DNA of 64,000 nt, from assembly GCF_036880405.1 (NCBI RefSeq), contig NZ_JBAJJM010000001.1:248001-312000 (forward strand), read 5' to 3'. Source of the stretch: Mannheimia indoligenes (lineage in GTDB: Bacteria > Pseudomonadota > Gammaproteobacteria > Enterobacterales > Pasteurellaceae). The notes below the pieces were generated by a model. It saw nothing but the letters and a program-made list of their open reading frames with translations. It was not told where the DNA came from and ran no database searches. Of the stretch, positions 14,780-23,542 are shown piece after piece (positions within the stretch are counted from its first letter, which is position 1; every line of letters begins with the position of its first letter). The position numbers and the translations under genes were made by a program.

Positions 14780-17590
14780 ATGATAATGAAATATCATCAT
14801 TTTCGCTATTCAACCATTGCGTCAGCGGTGTTGTTTGCACTTTCCCATTCATATAGTGCGGCGACTGAAAATGAAAAAATGACAGAAAATAGTGATGTGG
14901 CTGTTTTAGACGAAGTTATTGTAACAGAAAGTCGTTACGCTCACGAACGTCAAAACGAGGTAACCGGCTTAGGAAAAGTTGTTAAAAATTATAGTGAGAT
15001 GAGTAAAAATCAAATTCTTGGGATTCGTGATCTAACTCGCTATGATCCCGGGATTTCGGTTGTTGAACAAGGTAGAGGGGCTAGTAGTGGTTATGCTATT
15101 CGAGGAGTAGATAAAAACCGAGTTGCTATGTTAGTTGATGGTCTACCACAAGCACAGCATTATAATACTCTCGGCTCAAGTGCTAATGGTGGGGCGATAA
15201 ATGAAATCGAATATGAGAATATTCGCTCAATTGAATTAAGCAAAGGGGCAAGCTCTGCTGAATATGGCTCTGGTGCTCTCGGTGGAGCAATTAGTTTCCG
15301 CAGTAAAGATGCTCAGGATGTAATTAAAGATGGGCAACAGTGGGGATTAGATACTAAGACCGCTTATACCAGCAAAAATAGCCATTTTTTACAATCTATT
15401 GCCGCTGCGGGAGAAGCCAACGGATTTGAAGCCCTTGTAATTGCGACCCATCGTAACGGTAAAGAGACTAAAGTTCACTCTGAAGCCAATAAACTACATC
15501 ATAATATTCAACGTATCACCGGTTTTGAAAATCGCTATGATCTTTACCCCGGATCTGCACAAAATGCTCCTGGAGGATCATTTTTTATCGTAGAGGATGC
15601 TTGTCCAACATTGGATTGCACCCCACGAGCAACCGTTAAATTGAATCGTGATAATTTCCCGCTTAGAAAAGTACCGGAATATACTTCCGAAGAACGTAAA
15701 CAGATTGAGCAAATTCCTTATCGTACAGAGCAGTTATCTGCTAAAGAATATACAGGTAAAGAGCGTATTGCCCCAAATCCTTTGGATTATAAGAGCAATT
15801 CTGTTTTCGTGAAGTTAGGTTATCATTTTAACTCTTCTCATTATCTTGGTGCGGTTTTAGAAGATACGAAGCAGCGTTATGATATACGTGATATGCAAAC
15901 GCCGGCTTACTACACAAAAGATGATGTTAATATCAAGCTAGATAATCTATGGAGTAAGAACCCTGTTTATGAAGGTAATAATATTTTAGATGGCTTAGTA
16001 TTTGATAGAAGTATCCCTTATGGGCTGCGTTATAGCCGTGTAAAATTCTTTGATGAACATCATCATAAACGTCGTTTAGGTTTCAATTATCAATATAAGC
16101 CGGAAAATAATCGTTGGCTGGATAGTTTTAAACTCATTGCTGATAAACAAAATATTGAGTTATATAGCCGTATGCACCGCTTGCATTGTAGCGATTATCC
16201 GAACGTTGATAAAAATTGCCGCCCTAGCTTGGATAAAGCTTGGTCTATGTATCAAACTGAACGCAATAATTATCAAGAAAAACACCGCTTGATCCGCTTA
16301 GAATTTGATAAAGCATTTACTGCTGGGCAAGGAATATTTAAACAGACTCATAAGATGAATTTTAGCCTTGGCTTTGATCGTTTTAATTCTCTAATGAACC
16401 ACGGTGATATGTATGCCCAATACACCAAAGGCGGCTATATTAATATTCGCGGCAGAGGACGATTAGATGATCCTTATATCTATCGACGCCTTCCACGTAG
16501 TATTGAAACTGTATCATTATGTGATAATAAACAGGGTGGTATTTTAAACTGCGAACCTCGTAAAATTAAAGGAGACAGCCGTTTTGTCAGCTTCCGTGAT
16601 TTAATAACTAGCGAGTATGTTGATCTTGGCTTAGGGGTACGTTTTGATCAACATCGATTTAAATCTGATGATCTATGGACACTTAGTCGAACTTATCGAA
16701 ATTGGTCTTGGAATGGTGGTATTACGCTCAAACCAAGCGATTTTATCGCACTTTCATACCGTATTTCCAATGGATTTAGAGTACCGGCTTTCTACGAACT
16801 TTATGGTAAACGAACTCATATTGGCTTGATTGATAATGAATATGTGCAAAATGAGCAACGCAACCACCGCTTAGAGCCGGAAAAATCAATGAATCATGAA
16901 ATGGGGGTAAGTTTTAAAGGGCAATTTGGTTATATTGATGTGAGCTATTTCCGAAATAATTATCGGAATATGATCGCAACGGCTTGTAAAAAACTCACAC
17001 ATAAGAAATCCGAATGTTTCTATAACTACCATAATATTCAAGATGTGGTTTTAAATGGAGTGAATTTAATCGCTAAATTCGATCTACACGGTATTCTCTC
17101 ACTAATTCCTGATGGATTTTATTCTTCGGTAGCGTATAACCGTGTCAAAGTAAAAGATCGGAAACTCACCGACCAAAGATTGACCAGTGTAAATGATCCG
17201 ATATTAGATGCGATTCAACCTGCTCGCTATGTGTTTGGGTTTGGCTATGATCATCCCGAAGAAAAATGGGGAATTGGAATTACAACTACTTACTCTAGAG
17301 CTAAAAAAGCAGAGGAGGTTTCAGGAACACGACACCACGGTATACATCGTGTTGATTTGGGCGGTAAGCTCACCAATTCTTGGTATACGCATGATATTAC
17401 GGGCTATCTCAACTATAAAAACTATACTTTACGTGGTGGTATTTATAACGTAACTAATCGTAAATATTCCACTTGGGAGTCTGTACGTCAATCTAGTGTG
17501 AATGCAGTCAATCAAGACCAAGGTAGCAATTATACCCGATTTGCTGCTCCCGGACGAAATTTCAGTTTAGCATTTGAAATGAAGTTCTAG
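14780..17590 (+). CDS. tbpA: Transferrin-binding protein A (TonB-dependent receptor)
   Basis: A 936-residue outer membrane beta-barrel that removes iron from transferrin and imports it using TonB energy. It has a signal peptide, a TonB box DEVIVTE (residues 44-50), a plug domain containing RDLTRYDPGISVVEQGRGASSGYAIRG, and the 22-strand barrel ending in the classic C-terminal phenylalanine (AFEMKF). Cysteine pairs in extracellular loops (for example DACPTLDC) are typical of TbpA. Two ATGs six bases apart are possible; the first is nearer the AAAGGAG ribosome binding site. It is cotranscribed with tbpB and depends on the exbB-exbD-tonB genes at 48.5-50.4 kb. Confidence 0.97.
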   Translation: MIMKYHHFRYSTIASAVLFALSHSYSAATENEKMTENSDVAVLDEVIVTESRYAHERQNEVTGLGKVVKNYSEMSKNQILGIRDLTRYDPGISVVEQGRGASSGYAIRGVDKNRVAMLVDGLPQAQHYNTLGSSANGGAINEIEYENIRSIELSKGASSAEYGSGALGGAISFRSKDAQDVIKDGQQWGLDTKTAYTSKNSHFLQSIAAAGEANGFEALVIATHRNGKETKVHSEANKLHHNIQRITGFENRYDLYPGSAQNAPGGSFFIVEDACPTLDCTPRATVKLNRDNFPLRKVPEYTSEERKQIEQIPYRTEQLSAKEYTGKERIAPNPLDYKSNSVFVKLGYHFNSSHYLGAVLEDTKQRYDIRDMQTPAYYTKDDVNIKLDNLWSKNPVYEGNNILDGLVFDRSIPYGLRYSRVKFFDEHHHKRRLGFNYQYKPENNRWLDSFKLIADKQNIELYSRMHRLHCSDYPNVDKNCRPSLDKAWSMYQTERNNYQEKHRLIRLEFDKAFTAGQGIFKQTHKMNFSLGFDRFNSLMNHGDMYAQYTKGGYINIRGRGRLDDPYIYRRLPRSIETVSLCDNKQGGILNCEPRKIKGDSRFVSFRDLITSEYVDLGLGVRFDQHRFKSDDLWTLSRTYRNWSWNGGITLKPSDFIALSYRISNGFRVPAFYELYGKRTHIGLIDNEYVQNEQRNHRLEPEKSMNHEMGVSFKGQFGYIDVSYFRNNYRNMIATACKKLTHKKSECFYNYHNIQDVVLNGVNLIAKFDLHGILSLIPDGFYSSVAYNRVKVKDRKLTDQRLTSVNDPILDAIQPARYVFGFGYDHPEEKWGIGITTTYSRAKKAEEVSGTRHHGIHRVDLGGKLTNSWYTHDITGYLNYKNYTLRGGIYNVTNRKYSTWESVRQSSVNAVNQDQGSNYTRFAAPGRNFSLAFEMKF

Positions 17591-17608
17591 GCACTTAAAT
17601 AAAATAGA

Positions 17609-17645
17609 AAAAACGCTGAATGGTATGTTCAGCGTTTTTATTTTG
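17609..17645. terminator. Bidirectional terminator between tbpA and fis
   Basis: A 12-bp stem (17609-17620 with 17628-17639) with A-run and T-run flanks closes the tbpBA operon and can also stop transcription from the convergent fis gene. Confidence 0.85.
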
Positions 17646-17689
17646 CCTAATTAATATACGAATTAAATCGTTTTTTATGGTAGTTCAGA

Positions 17690-17986
17690 TTAACCCATAC
17701 CGTATTTTTTTAATTTTTTGCGTAATGTACCACGGTTGATACCTAACATTGTTGCTGCACGGGTTTGGTTACCACGAGTGTATTGCATCACCATATCTAA
17801 CATCGGGTGTTCGATTTCAGATAATACTAATTCGTATAATTCTGTTGGATCTTCACCATTTAATTGAGATAAATAGTTTTTTAATGCTGCTTTAACGTTA
17901 TCACGAAGAGGTTTATTAACCTGTTGTGCTTGTGCATTTAACATTGTTACTGTTAATGGGTTTTGTGTAGGTTGTTGTTCTAACAT
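17690..17986 (-). CDS. fis: DNA-binding protein Fis
   Basis: A 98-residue nucleoid-associated protein that bends DNA, activates rRNA and tRNA promoters in fast growth and helps site-specific recombination. The C-terminal helix-turn-helix (GNQTRAATMLGINRGTLRKKLKKYGM) is nearly identical across gammaproteobacteria, and the N-terminal arm has the expected length. It lies 30 bases downstream of dusB on the same strand, the conserved dusB-fis operon. The ribosome binding site is weak, which suggests coupling to dusB translation. Confidence 0.98.
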   Translation of the reverse strand: MLEQQPTQNPLTVTMLNAQAQQVNKPLRDNVKAALKNYLSQLNGEDPTELYELVLSEIEHPMLDMVMQYTRGNQTRAATMLGINRGTLRKKLKKYGMG

Positions 17987-18016
17987 TTTTTTCTATCCAA
18001 CTTTATTATTAAGATT

Positions 18017-18979
18017 CTAACGAATCGATTTAACAAAATCTTCTAATGCGTTTAATTGCTCTTTGGTTGAGCTTAACGTATTAAAAGTGCGTTTAAAATT
18101 TGATTCCGGTTGTAACTGTTCCACATACCAACCAACGTGTTTACGAGCAATTCGATAGCCTTTTTCTTCCCCATAAAAGTGGTGTAAGTCTTCAATATGC
18201 TTAAACATCAGTTGATATTTTTCATTTTCGGGTAATGTGGAATATTGCCCGGTTTCAAAAAAATCGTTGATTTCCTTAAATAGCCAAGGATTACCAAAAC
18301 TTCCTCGCCCAATCATTACTGCATCAGCATTGGTGTAATCTAAAACAGATTTCGCTTTTTCAGCCGAAATAATATCGCCATTAGCAATAATGGGGATTGA
18401 TACAGCTTGTTTAACGGCTTTGATGCTTTCATATTCCGCCTCGCCATTGAATAAACAACTGCGAGTGCGTCCGTGAATAGTAAGGGCTTTAATGCCGGCT
18501 TGTTCTGCAATTTTGGCTATTGTCAGACAATTTCTATTTTCAAGATCCCAGCCTGTTCTAATTTTTAGCGTAACAGGCACATCAACGGCATTAACCACAG
18601 CATCTAATATTTGAGCGACTAATTCAGGTTCACGCAGCAGAGCAGAGCCTGCCATTTTTTTGTTTACCTTTTTAGCGGGGCAACCCATATTAATATCAAT
18701 AATATCGGCACCATACTCAACATTCACTTTTGCGGCTTCTGCCATCTCTATTGGATCTGAACCTGCAATTTGTACAGCATTAATGCCGATTTCTTCGTGA
18801 TGAGCTAAACGCAATCTCGATTTTTCGGTATGCCATACATCAGGATTTGTGGACATCATTTCTGAAAACGTCAAACCTGCACCAAGTTGGCTACATAATC
18901 GGCGAAACGGCTGGTCGGTAATACCTGCCATCGGTGCAAGGAAAATACGGTTTTTAATTTCATATTGTCCTATTTGCAT
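18017..18979 (-). CDS. dusB: tRNA-dihydrouridine synthase B
   Basis: A 320-residue FMN enzyme that reduces uridine to dihydrouridine in the tRNA D-loop. It has the N-terminal LAPMAGITDQPFRRLC, the catalytic cysteine in INMGCPAKKVNKKMAGSAL, the FMN-contacting KIRTGW and IHGRTR, and IANGDI with VMIGRGSFGNPW for phosphate binding. First gene of the dusB-fis operon. The leader carries a hairpin with a T-run (19034-19059) that might act as an attenuator. Confidence 0.97.
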   Translation of the reverse strand: MQIGQYEIKNRIFLAPMAGITDQPFRRLCSQLGAGLTFSEMMSTNPDVWHTEKSRLRLAHHEEIGINAVQIAGSDPIEMAEAAKVNVEYGADIIDINMGCPAKKVNKKMAGSALLREPELVAQILDAVVNAVDVPVTLKIRTGWDLENRNCLTIAKIAEQAGIKALTIHGRTRSCLFNGEAEYESIKAVKQAVSIPIIANGDIISAEKAKSVLDYTNADAVMIGRGSFGNPWLFKEINDFFETGQYSTLPENEKYQLMFKHIEDLHHFYGEEKGYRIARKHVGWYVEQLQPESNFKRTFNTLSSTKEQLNALEDFVKSIR

Positions 18980-19033
18980 TTTTAACCTTTTATTAACAAA
19001 TTTGAAGTAATTTTAACCAGAGGGATATCCAAA

Positions 19034-19059
19034 TAAAAAGTACGGCAAATACCGTACTT
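19034..19059 (-). terminator. Hairpin with U-run between sixA and dusB
   Basis: On the minus strand AAGTACGG (19052-19059 arm) pairs with CCGTACTT (19038-19045 arm) and is followed by TTTTTATTT. It could terminate sixA, or, if dusB is transcribed from the GC-rich promoter-like sequence at 19092-19113, attenuate the dusB-fis operon. Confidence 0.6.
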
Positions 19060-19091
19060 CTTTATTAATCATTTAGTTATCAGTTTTACTG

Positions 19092-19113
19092 ATTTAGGGG
19101 GCGTATAATACGC
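19092..19113 (-). promoter_or_regulatory. Possible dusB-fis promoter with GC-rich discriminator
   Basis: On the minus strand GCGTATTATACGC is followed by CCCC. A TATTAT -10-like hexamer followed by a C-rich discriminator is the kind of arrangement found at stringently controlled growth-rate promoters. The -35 is not convincing. Confidence 0.35.
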
Positions 19114-19198
19114 ACTTTTTAATCATTTTGGAAGTCTATAAATTAGACAATTTGCAAAAATAGTGAAAATATTTTTATTGACAATATAAAAAATAGGA

Positions 19199-19687
19199 CT
19201 AAACGTGTTTTATTTCGGCAACTTCGCCGTTGTTTCCAACCCAATGAATTTCAGTAATGGTGGAAGTTGGAAATTGTACATTACCTTGATTATTCGTTAA
19301 ACGTTGGCTTAAATCGAACACCAGAGGTAAATGAGAAATCAGTAGAATATTTTTTGCCCCTTCTTCTCTTAGAAAATGGAGATAGTCTTCAACCACATAA
19401 GGATTACCATCAGGCGTAATTTCTTCCCATTCTTCAGTAAGATTTGCAAAATTTTGTGAAAAATTGACCGCTTGCATACCTGTAATGAGATTTTCAAGGG
19501 TTTGTTTAGCACGGAGGTAAGGGCTAACCAGAATTTTGTCTAGTTTAATTTGCTTGTTGTTTAAATATTCTCCAAGCCATTTGCCTTGTGAGATAACGTT
19601 TTTTATACCATTGTCGGTTAAACTACGAGCGGCATCGTTTGGGGCATTAAAACCTGCTTCTCCGTGTCGCATAATCCAAATATTCAT
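19199..19687 (-). CDS. sixA: Phosphohistidine phosphatase SixA
   Basis: A 162-residue histidine-phosphatase-superfamily enzyme that removes phosphate from phosphohistidine on signalling and PTS proteins. The catalytic RHG motif is at residues 7-9 (IMRHGEAG), the second arginine lies in SPYLRAKQTLE, and the second histidine in LLISHLPLV. Length matches E. coli SixA. It is monocistronic, divergent from pykA across a 126-base gap. A good AAGGAGA-type ribosome binding site precedes the start. Confidence 0.93.
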   Translation of the reverse strand: MNIWIMRHGEAGFNAPNDAARSLTDNGIKNVISQGKWLGEYLNNKQIKLDKILVSPYLRAKQTLENLITGMQAVNFSQNFANLTEEWEEITPDGNPYVVEDYLHFLREEGAKNILLISHLPLVFDLSQRLTNNQGNVQFPTSTITEIHWVGNNGEVAEIKHV

Positions 19688-19813
19688 AACATTCTCCTTA
19701 ACTTGTATTTAAACTCTTGTCATTTAGGCGTATAATGACCCTCGTTTAACGCATAATCAAGTGCTTAGAAAGATTTTAACTTATATTTTTTAAATTTATT
19801 ACGGAGTCAAATA

Positions 19814-21253
19814 ATGTCTAGAAAACTCAGAAGAACCAAGATCGTTTGTACAATGGGACCAGCAACGGATCGTGGCAATACATTAGAAAAAATTATTGCG
19901 GCAGGTGCGAATATGGTTCGTATGAACTTCTCTCACGGTATTCCTGAAGATCATATCGAGCGTGCGAATAAAGTGCGTGAAATTGCCTCAAGATTAGGTC
20001 GCCACGTGGCTATTTTAGGCGATTTACAAGGTCCTAAAATTCGTGTTTCGACTTTTAAAGATGGCAAAATTTTCTTAAACATTGGCGACAAATTTACCTT
20101 AGATGCAGATTTACCGCGTGGCGAAGGTCATCAATATGCAGTAGGTTTAGACTATAAAAATCTACCAAACGATGTAGTACCGGGCGATATTCTGTTATTA
20201 GATGATGGTAATGTACAACTTAAAGTGTTAGAAGTTGAAGGTATGCGTGTTCATACTGAAGTAACCGTTGGTGGTCCTTTATCAAATAATAAAGGGATTA
20301 ATAAATTAGGCGGTGGTTTATCAGCTCCTGCACTAACTGAAAAAGATAAAGAAGATATTAAATTAGCCGCGAAAATCGGTGTAGATTACTTAGCGGTTTC
20401 ATTCCCACAATCAAGTGCGGATTTAGAATATGCTCGCCAATTAGCGAAAGAAGCAGGTTTAGATGCAAAAATCGTGGCAAAAGTTGAACGTGCAGAAACT
20501 GTTGCAACCGAAGAAGCAATGGACGACATCATTTTAGGTGCAGACGTTGTGATGGTGGCTCGTGGTGATTTAGGGGTTGAAATTGGTGATGCAGCATTAG
20601 TTGGTGTACAAAAGCGTTTAATCCGTCGTGCACGTAAATTAAACCGTGTAGTGATTACCGCAACACAAATGATGGAGTCGATGATCAAAAAACCAATGCC
20701 TACCCGTGCTGAAGTAATGGACGTTGCTAACGCAGTATTAGATGGTACGGATGCGGTAATGCTTTCAGGCGAAACAGCAAACGGCGATTATCCGGTTGAA
20801 ACAGTAAAATCAATGGCTGATGTATGCTTAGGTGCAGAAACAATGCCAAGCATCAACATCTCTCGCCACCGTATGGAAGGCACATTTAAATCAATTGAAG
20901 AAGCCGTTGCAATGTCTGCAATGTACACAGCAAACCATTTAGAAGGCGTATCTGCAATTATTTCATTAACTCACTCCGGTGAAACAGCAAAATTAACTAG
21001 CCGTATCAGCTCAGGCTTACCAATTTATGCAATGTCTCGCAATCAAAAAGCATTAAATCTTTGTGCATTATATCGTGGTGTAACCCCTGTATATTACAAT
21101 GAAGACAGCCGTACAATGGACGGAGCGAAAAAAGCAATCTCGTTATTAAAAGAGCAAGGTTATTTATTAACCGGCGAATTAGTGCTTTTGACACACGGTG
21201 ATGAATTAAAAGCAGGCGGCACAAACACTTGCCGTATTTTAAGAGTTGAATAA
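19814..21253 (+). CDS. pykA: Pyruvate kinase (PykA type)
   Basis: Catalyses the last step of glycolysis, phosphoenolpyruvate plus ADP to pyruvate plus ATP. The 479-residue protein has RRTKIVCTMGPATD, the substrate-binding VRMNFSHG, the inserted B domain (about residues 70-170), VAKVERAE, the signature MVARGDLGVEIG and the TRAEVMDVANAVLDG activator region. Residue pattern and length fit type II (PykA) rather than PykF. A promoter-like TATAAT lies in the gap to sixA and a strong terminator follows. Confidence 0.97.
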   Translation: MSRKLRRTKIVCTMGPATDRGNTLEKIIAAGANMVRMNFSHGIPEDHIERANKVREIASRLGRHVAILGDLQGPKIRVSTFKDGKIFLNIGDKFTLDADLPRGEGHQYAVGLDYKNLPNDVVPGDILLLDDGNVQLKVLEVEGMRVHTEVTVGGPLSNNKGINKLGGGLSAPALTEKDKEDIKLAAKIGVDYLAVSFPQSSADLEYARQLAKEAGLDAKIVAKVERAETVATEEAMDDIILGADVVMVARGDLGVEIGDAALVGVQKRLIRRARKLNRVVITATQMMESMIKKPMPTRAEVMDVANAVLDGTDAVMLSGETANGDYPVETVKSMADVCLGAETMPSINISRHRMEGTFKSIEEAVAMSAMYTANHLEGVSAIISLTHSGETAKLTSRISSGLPIYAMSRNQKALNLCALYRGVTPVYYNEDSRTMDGAKKAISLLKEQGYLLTGELVLLTHGDELKAGGTNTCRILRVE

Positions 21254-21270
21254 TCTAACCGAGTAGCACC

Positions 21271-21306
21271 AAAAGCCACATAAAACACTTTATGTGGCTT
21301 TTTTTA
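21271..21306 (+). terminator. Terminator of pykA
   Basis: A 14-bp stem (21271-21284 with 21289-21302), four-base loop, then a T-run. Very strong intrinsic terminator. Confidence 0.9.
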
Positions 21307-21347
21307 TATCTTAATATAAGCTTACTCAATGTTTAATCCAGTAAATT

Positions 21348-22388
21348 ATGATGTCAAATAAACCTCTCTCAATTTGTATTTTACGCCTCTCCGCTATTGG
21401 TGATGTATGCCATACTTTAGCCGTTGTGCAAGCTATTCAGCGGCATTATCCTTCCGCTGAAATTACTTGGATTATCGGTAAAACCGAAGCCGCTTTAATG
21501 AAAGATATCCCTAATGTGCAATTAATTCCTTTTGATAAAAAATTAGGGTGGAAAGAAATGTTTACAATATGGAGAAAACTTTCTCACAAGCGGTTTGATT
21601 TTTTACTTAATTTGCAAACTGCATTTCGGGCATCAATGCTTTCGCTTGGGATTAAAGCTGATAAAAAAATCGGCTTTAATAAAGATAGAGCAAGAGAAAT
21701 GCAATGGTTATTTACTAATCAGAAAGTAGAAATAACAAATTCCCCTCACGTTCTTGATGGTCAAATGATGTTTGCGAAAGCGATTGGGGTAACGGATCTA
21801 TCGGCAAAATGGCATTTACCTGTGAATGATGAAGATTTAGCTTATAGTAAGCAATTCATTGATTTTACAAGGAAAAACATACTAATTGCCCCTTGTTCAA
21901 GTAAAAAAGAGAAAGATTGGCTGCCGGAAAGATACGCAGAAATTGCTCACTGGTTAAGTAAGCAAAATATTAATGTATTAATTGCAGGTTCTCCTTCGCA
22001 ATATGAAATGGAAGCAGCAGCTAACATTCAGCAACTTGCACCGGAAAGTACAAATATTGCGGGCAAAACGTCATTAAAACAACTTGCAGGCATTATCCGT
22101 CAGGTTGATTTAGTGATTTCTTCAGATTCAGGTCCAGCTCATATTGCTACTACTCAAAATACACCTGTTATCGGTTTATATGCTATTCATAACCCAAGAC
22201 GAACAGGACCTTATCAAGATTTAGATAAAGTGGTGTCTGTGTATGATGAAGCGATTTTGCAATCCTACGGTAAATCTTGGCAAGAAATGGCTTGGGCGAC
22301 TAAAGCCAAAGGTAATAATTGGATGGAGAAAATCAGTGTTGATGCGGTTAAGCAAAAAATAGTTGAAACTTTAAAAATAAAGCTGTAA
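21348..22388 (+). CDS. opsX: Lipooligosaccharide heptosyltransferase (glycosyltransferase family 9)
   Basis: A 346-residue ADP-heptose:LPS heptosyltransferase that adds the first heptose to Kdo in the inner core, acting at the cytoplasmic face of the inner membrane. Family 9 features include the N-terminal ICILRLSAIGDVCHTLAVVQAIQ, the nucleotide-binding APCSSKKEKDWLPERYAEIA and the C-terminal SSDSGPAHIATTQNTPVIGLY. The overall pattern resembles OpsX of Haemophilus, the heptosyltransferase I that acts on phosphorylated single-Kdo cores. The first of two adjacent ATGs is used; the ribosome binding site is weak. An uptake sequence lies at 21596-21604. Heptosyltransferase II is an alternative. 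Confidence 0.85.
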   Translation: MMSNKPLSICILRLSAIGDVCHTLAVVQAIQRHYPSAEITWIIGKTEAALMKDIPNVQLIPFDKKLGWKEMFTIWRKLSHKRFDFLLNLQTAFRASMLSLGIKADKKIGFNKDRAREMQWLFTNQKVEITNSPHVLDGQMMFAKAIGVTDLSAKWHLPVNDEDLAYSKQFIDFTRKNILIAPCSSKKEKDWLPERYAEIAHWLSKQNINVLIAGSPSQYEMEAAANIQQLAPESTNIAGKTSLKQLAGIIRQVDLVISSDSGPAHIATTQNTPVIGLYAIHNPRRTGPYQDLDKVVSVYDEAILQSYGKSWQEMAWATKAKGNNWMEKISVDAVKQKIVETLKIKL

Positions 22389-22425
22389 AGTATTTGTAAT
22401 TTAAAGTTTACATAAGGAAATAAAA

Positions 22426-23487
22426 ATGAACACTGTATTTAATCAAGATAGCGTGCATAATGTGAATATTCAAGATGAAAAAGTTTTACTTACCCCACAA
22501 GAACTAAAACAAGAGTTCCCATTGCCTGAACACTTACGCGAGCAAATTGAACGTTCACGCAAAGAGATCTCGGATATTATCCACAAACGTGATAAACGCC
22601 AATTAATTGTGATCGGACCTTGTTCTATTCACGATCCAATCGCCGCCATTGAATATGGCAAAAAACTTAAGGCACTTTCAGACCAAGTAAGCGATAAGCT
22701 CTACATCGTAATGCGTGTTTATTTTGAAAAACCTCGCACAACAGTAGGTTGGAAAGGCTTAATTAACGACCCTAAAATAGACGGCTCTTTTGATGTTGAA
22801 ACAGGGCTGCGTATTGGGCGTAAACTCTGCCTTGATTTAGCAGAACTCGGTTTACCGCTTGCAACAGAAGCTTTAGATCCTATGACACCGCAATATTTAG
22901 CGGATTTATTCAGCTGGTCTGCAATTGGTGCAAGAACCACAGAATCCCAAACTCACCGTGAATTAGCCTCAGGTTTATCAATGGCGGTTGGCTTTAAAAA
23001 CGGTACAGACGGTGGTTTAGCCGTTGCTCTCAATGCAATGCAATCTTCTGCTCAAAGTCATCGTTTTATCGGCATCAACCAAAAAGGGCAGGTAACTCTA
23101 CTCAAAACTAAAGGTAATGCCGATGGACACATTATTTTACGTGGCGGCAAAACGCCAAATTATGAAAAGCAATACGTTGATGATTGTGAGTGGGTGCTAA
23201 AACAAGCAAACTTACCTACGGCGATTATGATCGATTGTAGTCACGGTAATTCAAATAAAGACTACCGCCGCCAACCGATTGTGGCAGAAAATGTATTGGA
23301 GCAACTACTTGCAGGCAATACCTCGATTATCGGTTTAATGATTGAAAGTAATTTGCACGCAGGTAATCAATCATCAGAATTGCCGTTTAGTGAGATGAAA
23401 TACGGTGTTTCCATTACCGATGCTTGCATTGACTGGCAAACTACAGAAGATCTCTTAACGAATTTTGCAACAAAATTGCGTGATTAA
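22426..23487 (+). CDS. aroG: 3-deoxy-7-phosphoheptulonate (DAHP) synthase
   Basis: Condenses phosphoenolpyruvate and erythrose 4-phosphate to DAHP, the first committed step of the shikimate pathway. The 353-residue type I enzyme shows VIGPCSIHDP, RVYFEKPRTTVGWKGLINDP, ATEALDP, IGARTTESQTHRELASG, and IDCSHGNSNKD with the metal ligands. AroG, AroF and AroH types are hard to separate by eye; the position directly upstream of tyrA recalls E. coli aroF-tyrA, where the enzyme is tyrosine-sensitive. An AAGGAAA ribosome binding site precedes it. Confidence 0.94.
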   Translation: MNTVFNQDSVHNVNIQDEKVLLTPQELKQEFPLPEHLREQIERSRKEISDIIHKRDKRQLIVIGPCSIHDPIAAIEYGKKLKALSDQVSDKLYIVMRVYFEKPRTTVGWKGLINDPKIDGSFDVETGLRIGRKLCLDLAELGLPLATEALDPMTPQYLADLFSWSAIGARTTESQTHRELASGLSMAVGFKNGTDGGLAVALNAMQSSAQSHRFIGINQKGQVTLLKTKGNADGHIILRGGKTPNYEKQYVDDCEWVLKQANLPTAIMIDCSHGNSNKDYRRQPIVAENVLEQLLAGNTSIIGLMIESNLHAGNQSSELPFSEMKYGVSITDACIDWQTTEDLLTNFATKLRD

Positions 23488-23542
23488 TCATTTGCAAAAA
23501 ATGAGATAAAAACGACCGCTTGTTTTTATATTGGTAAGAATT

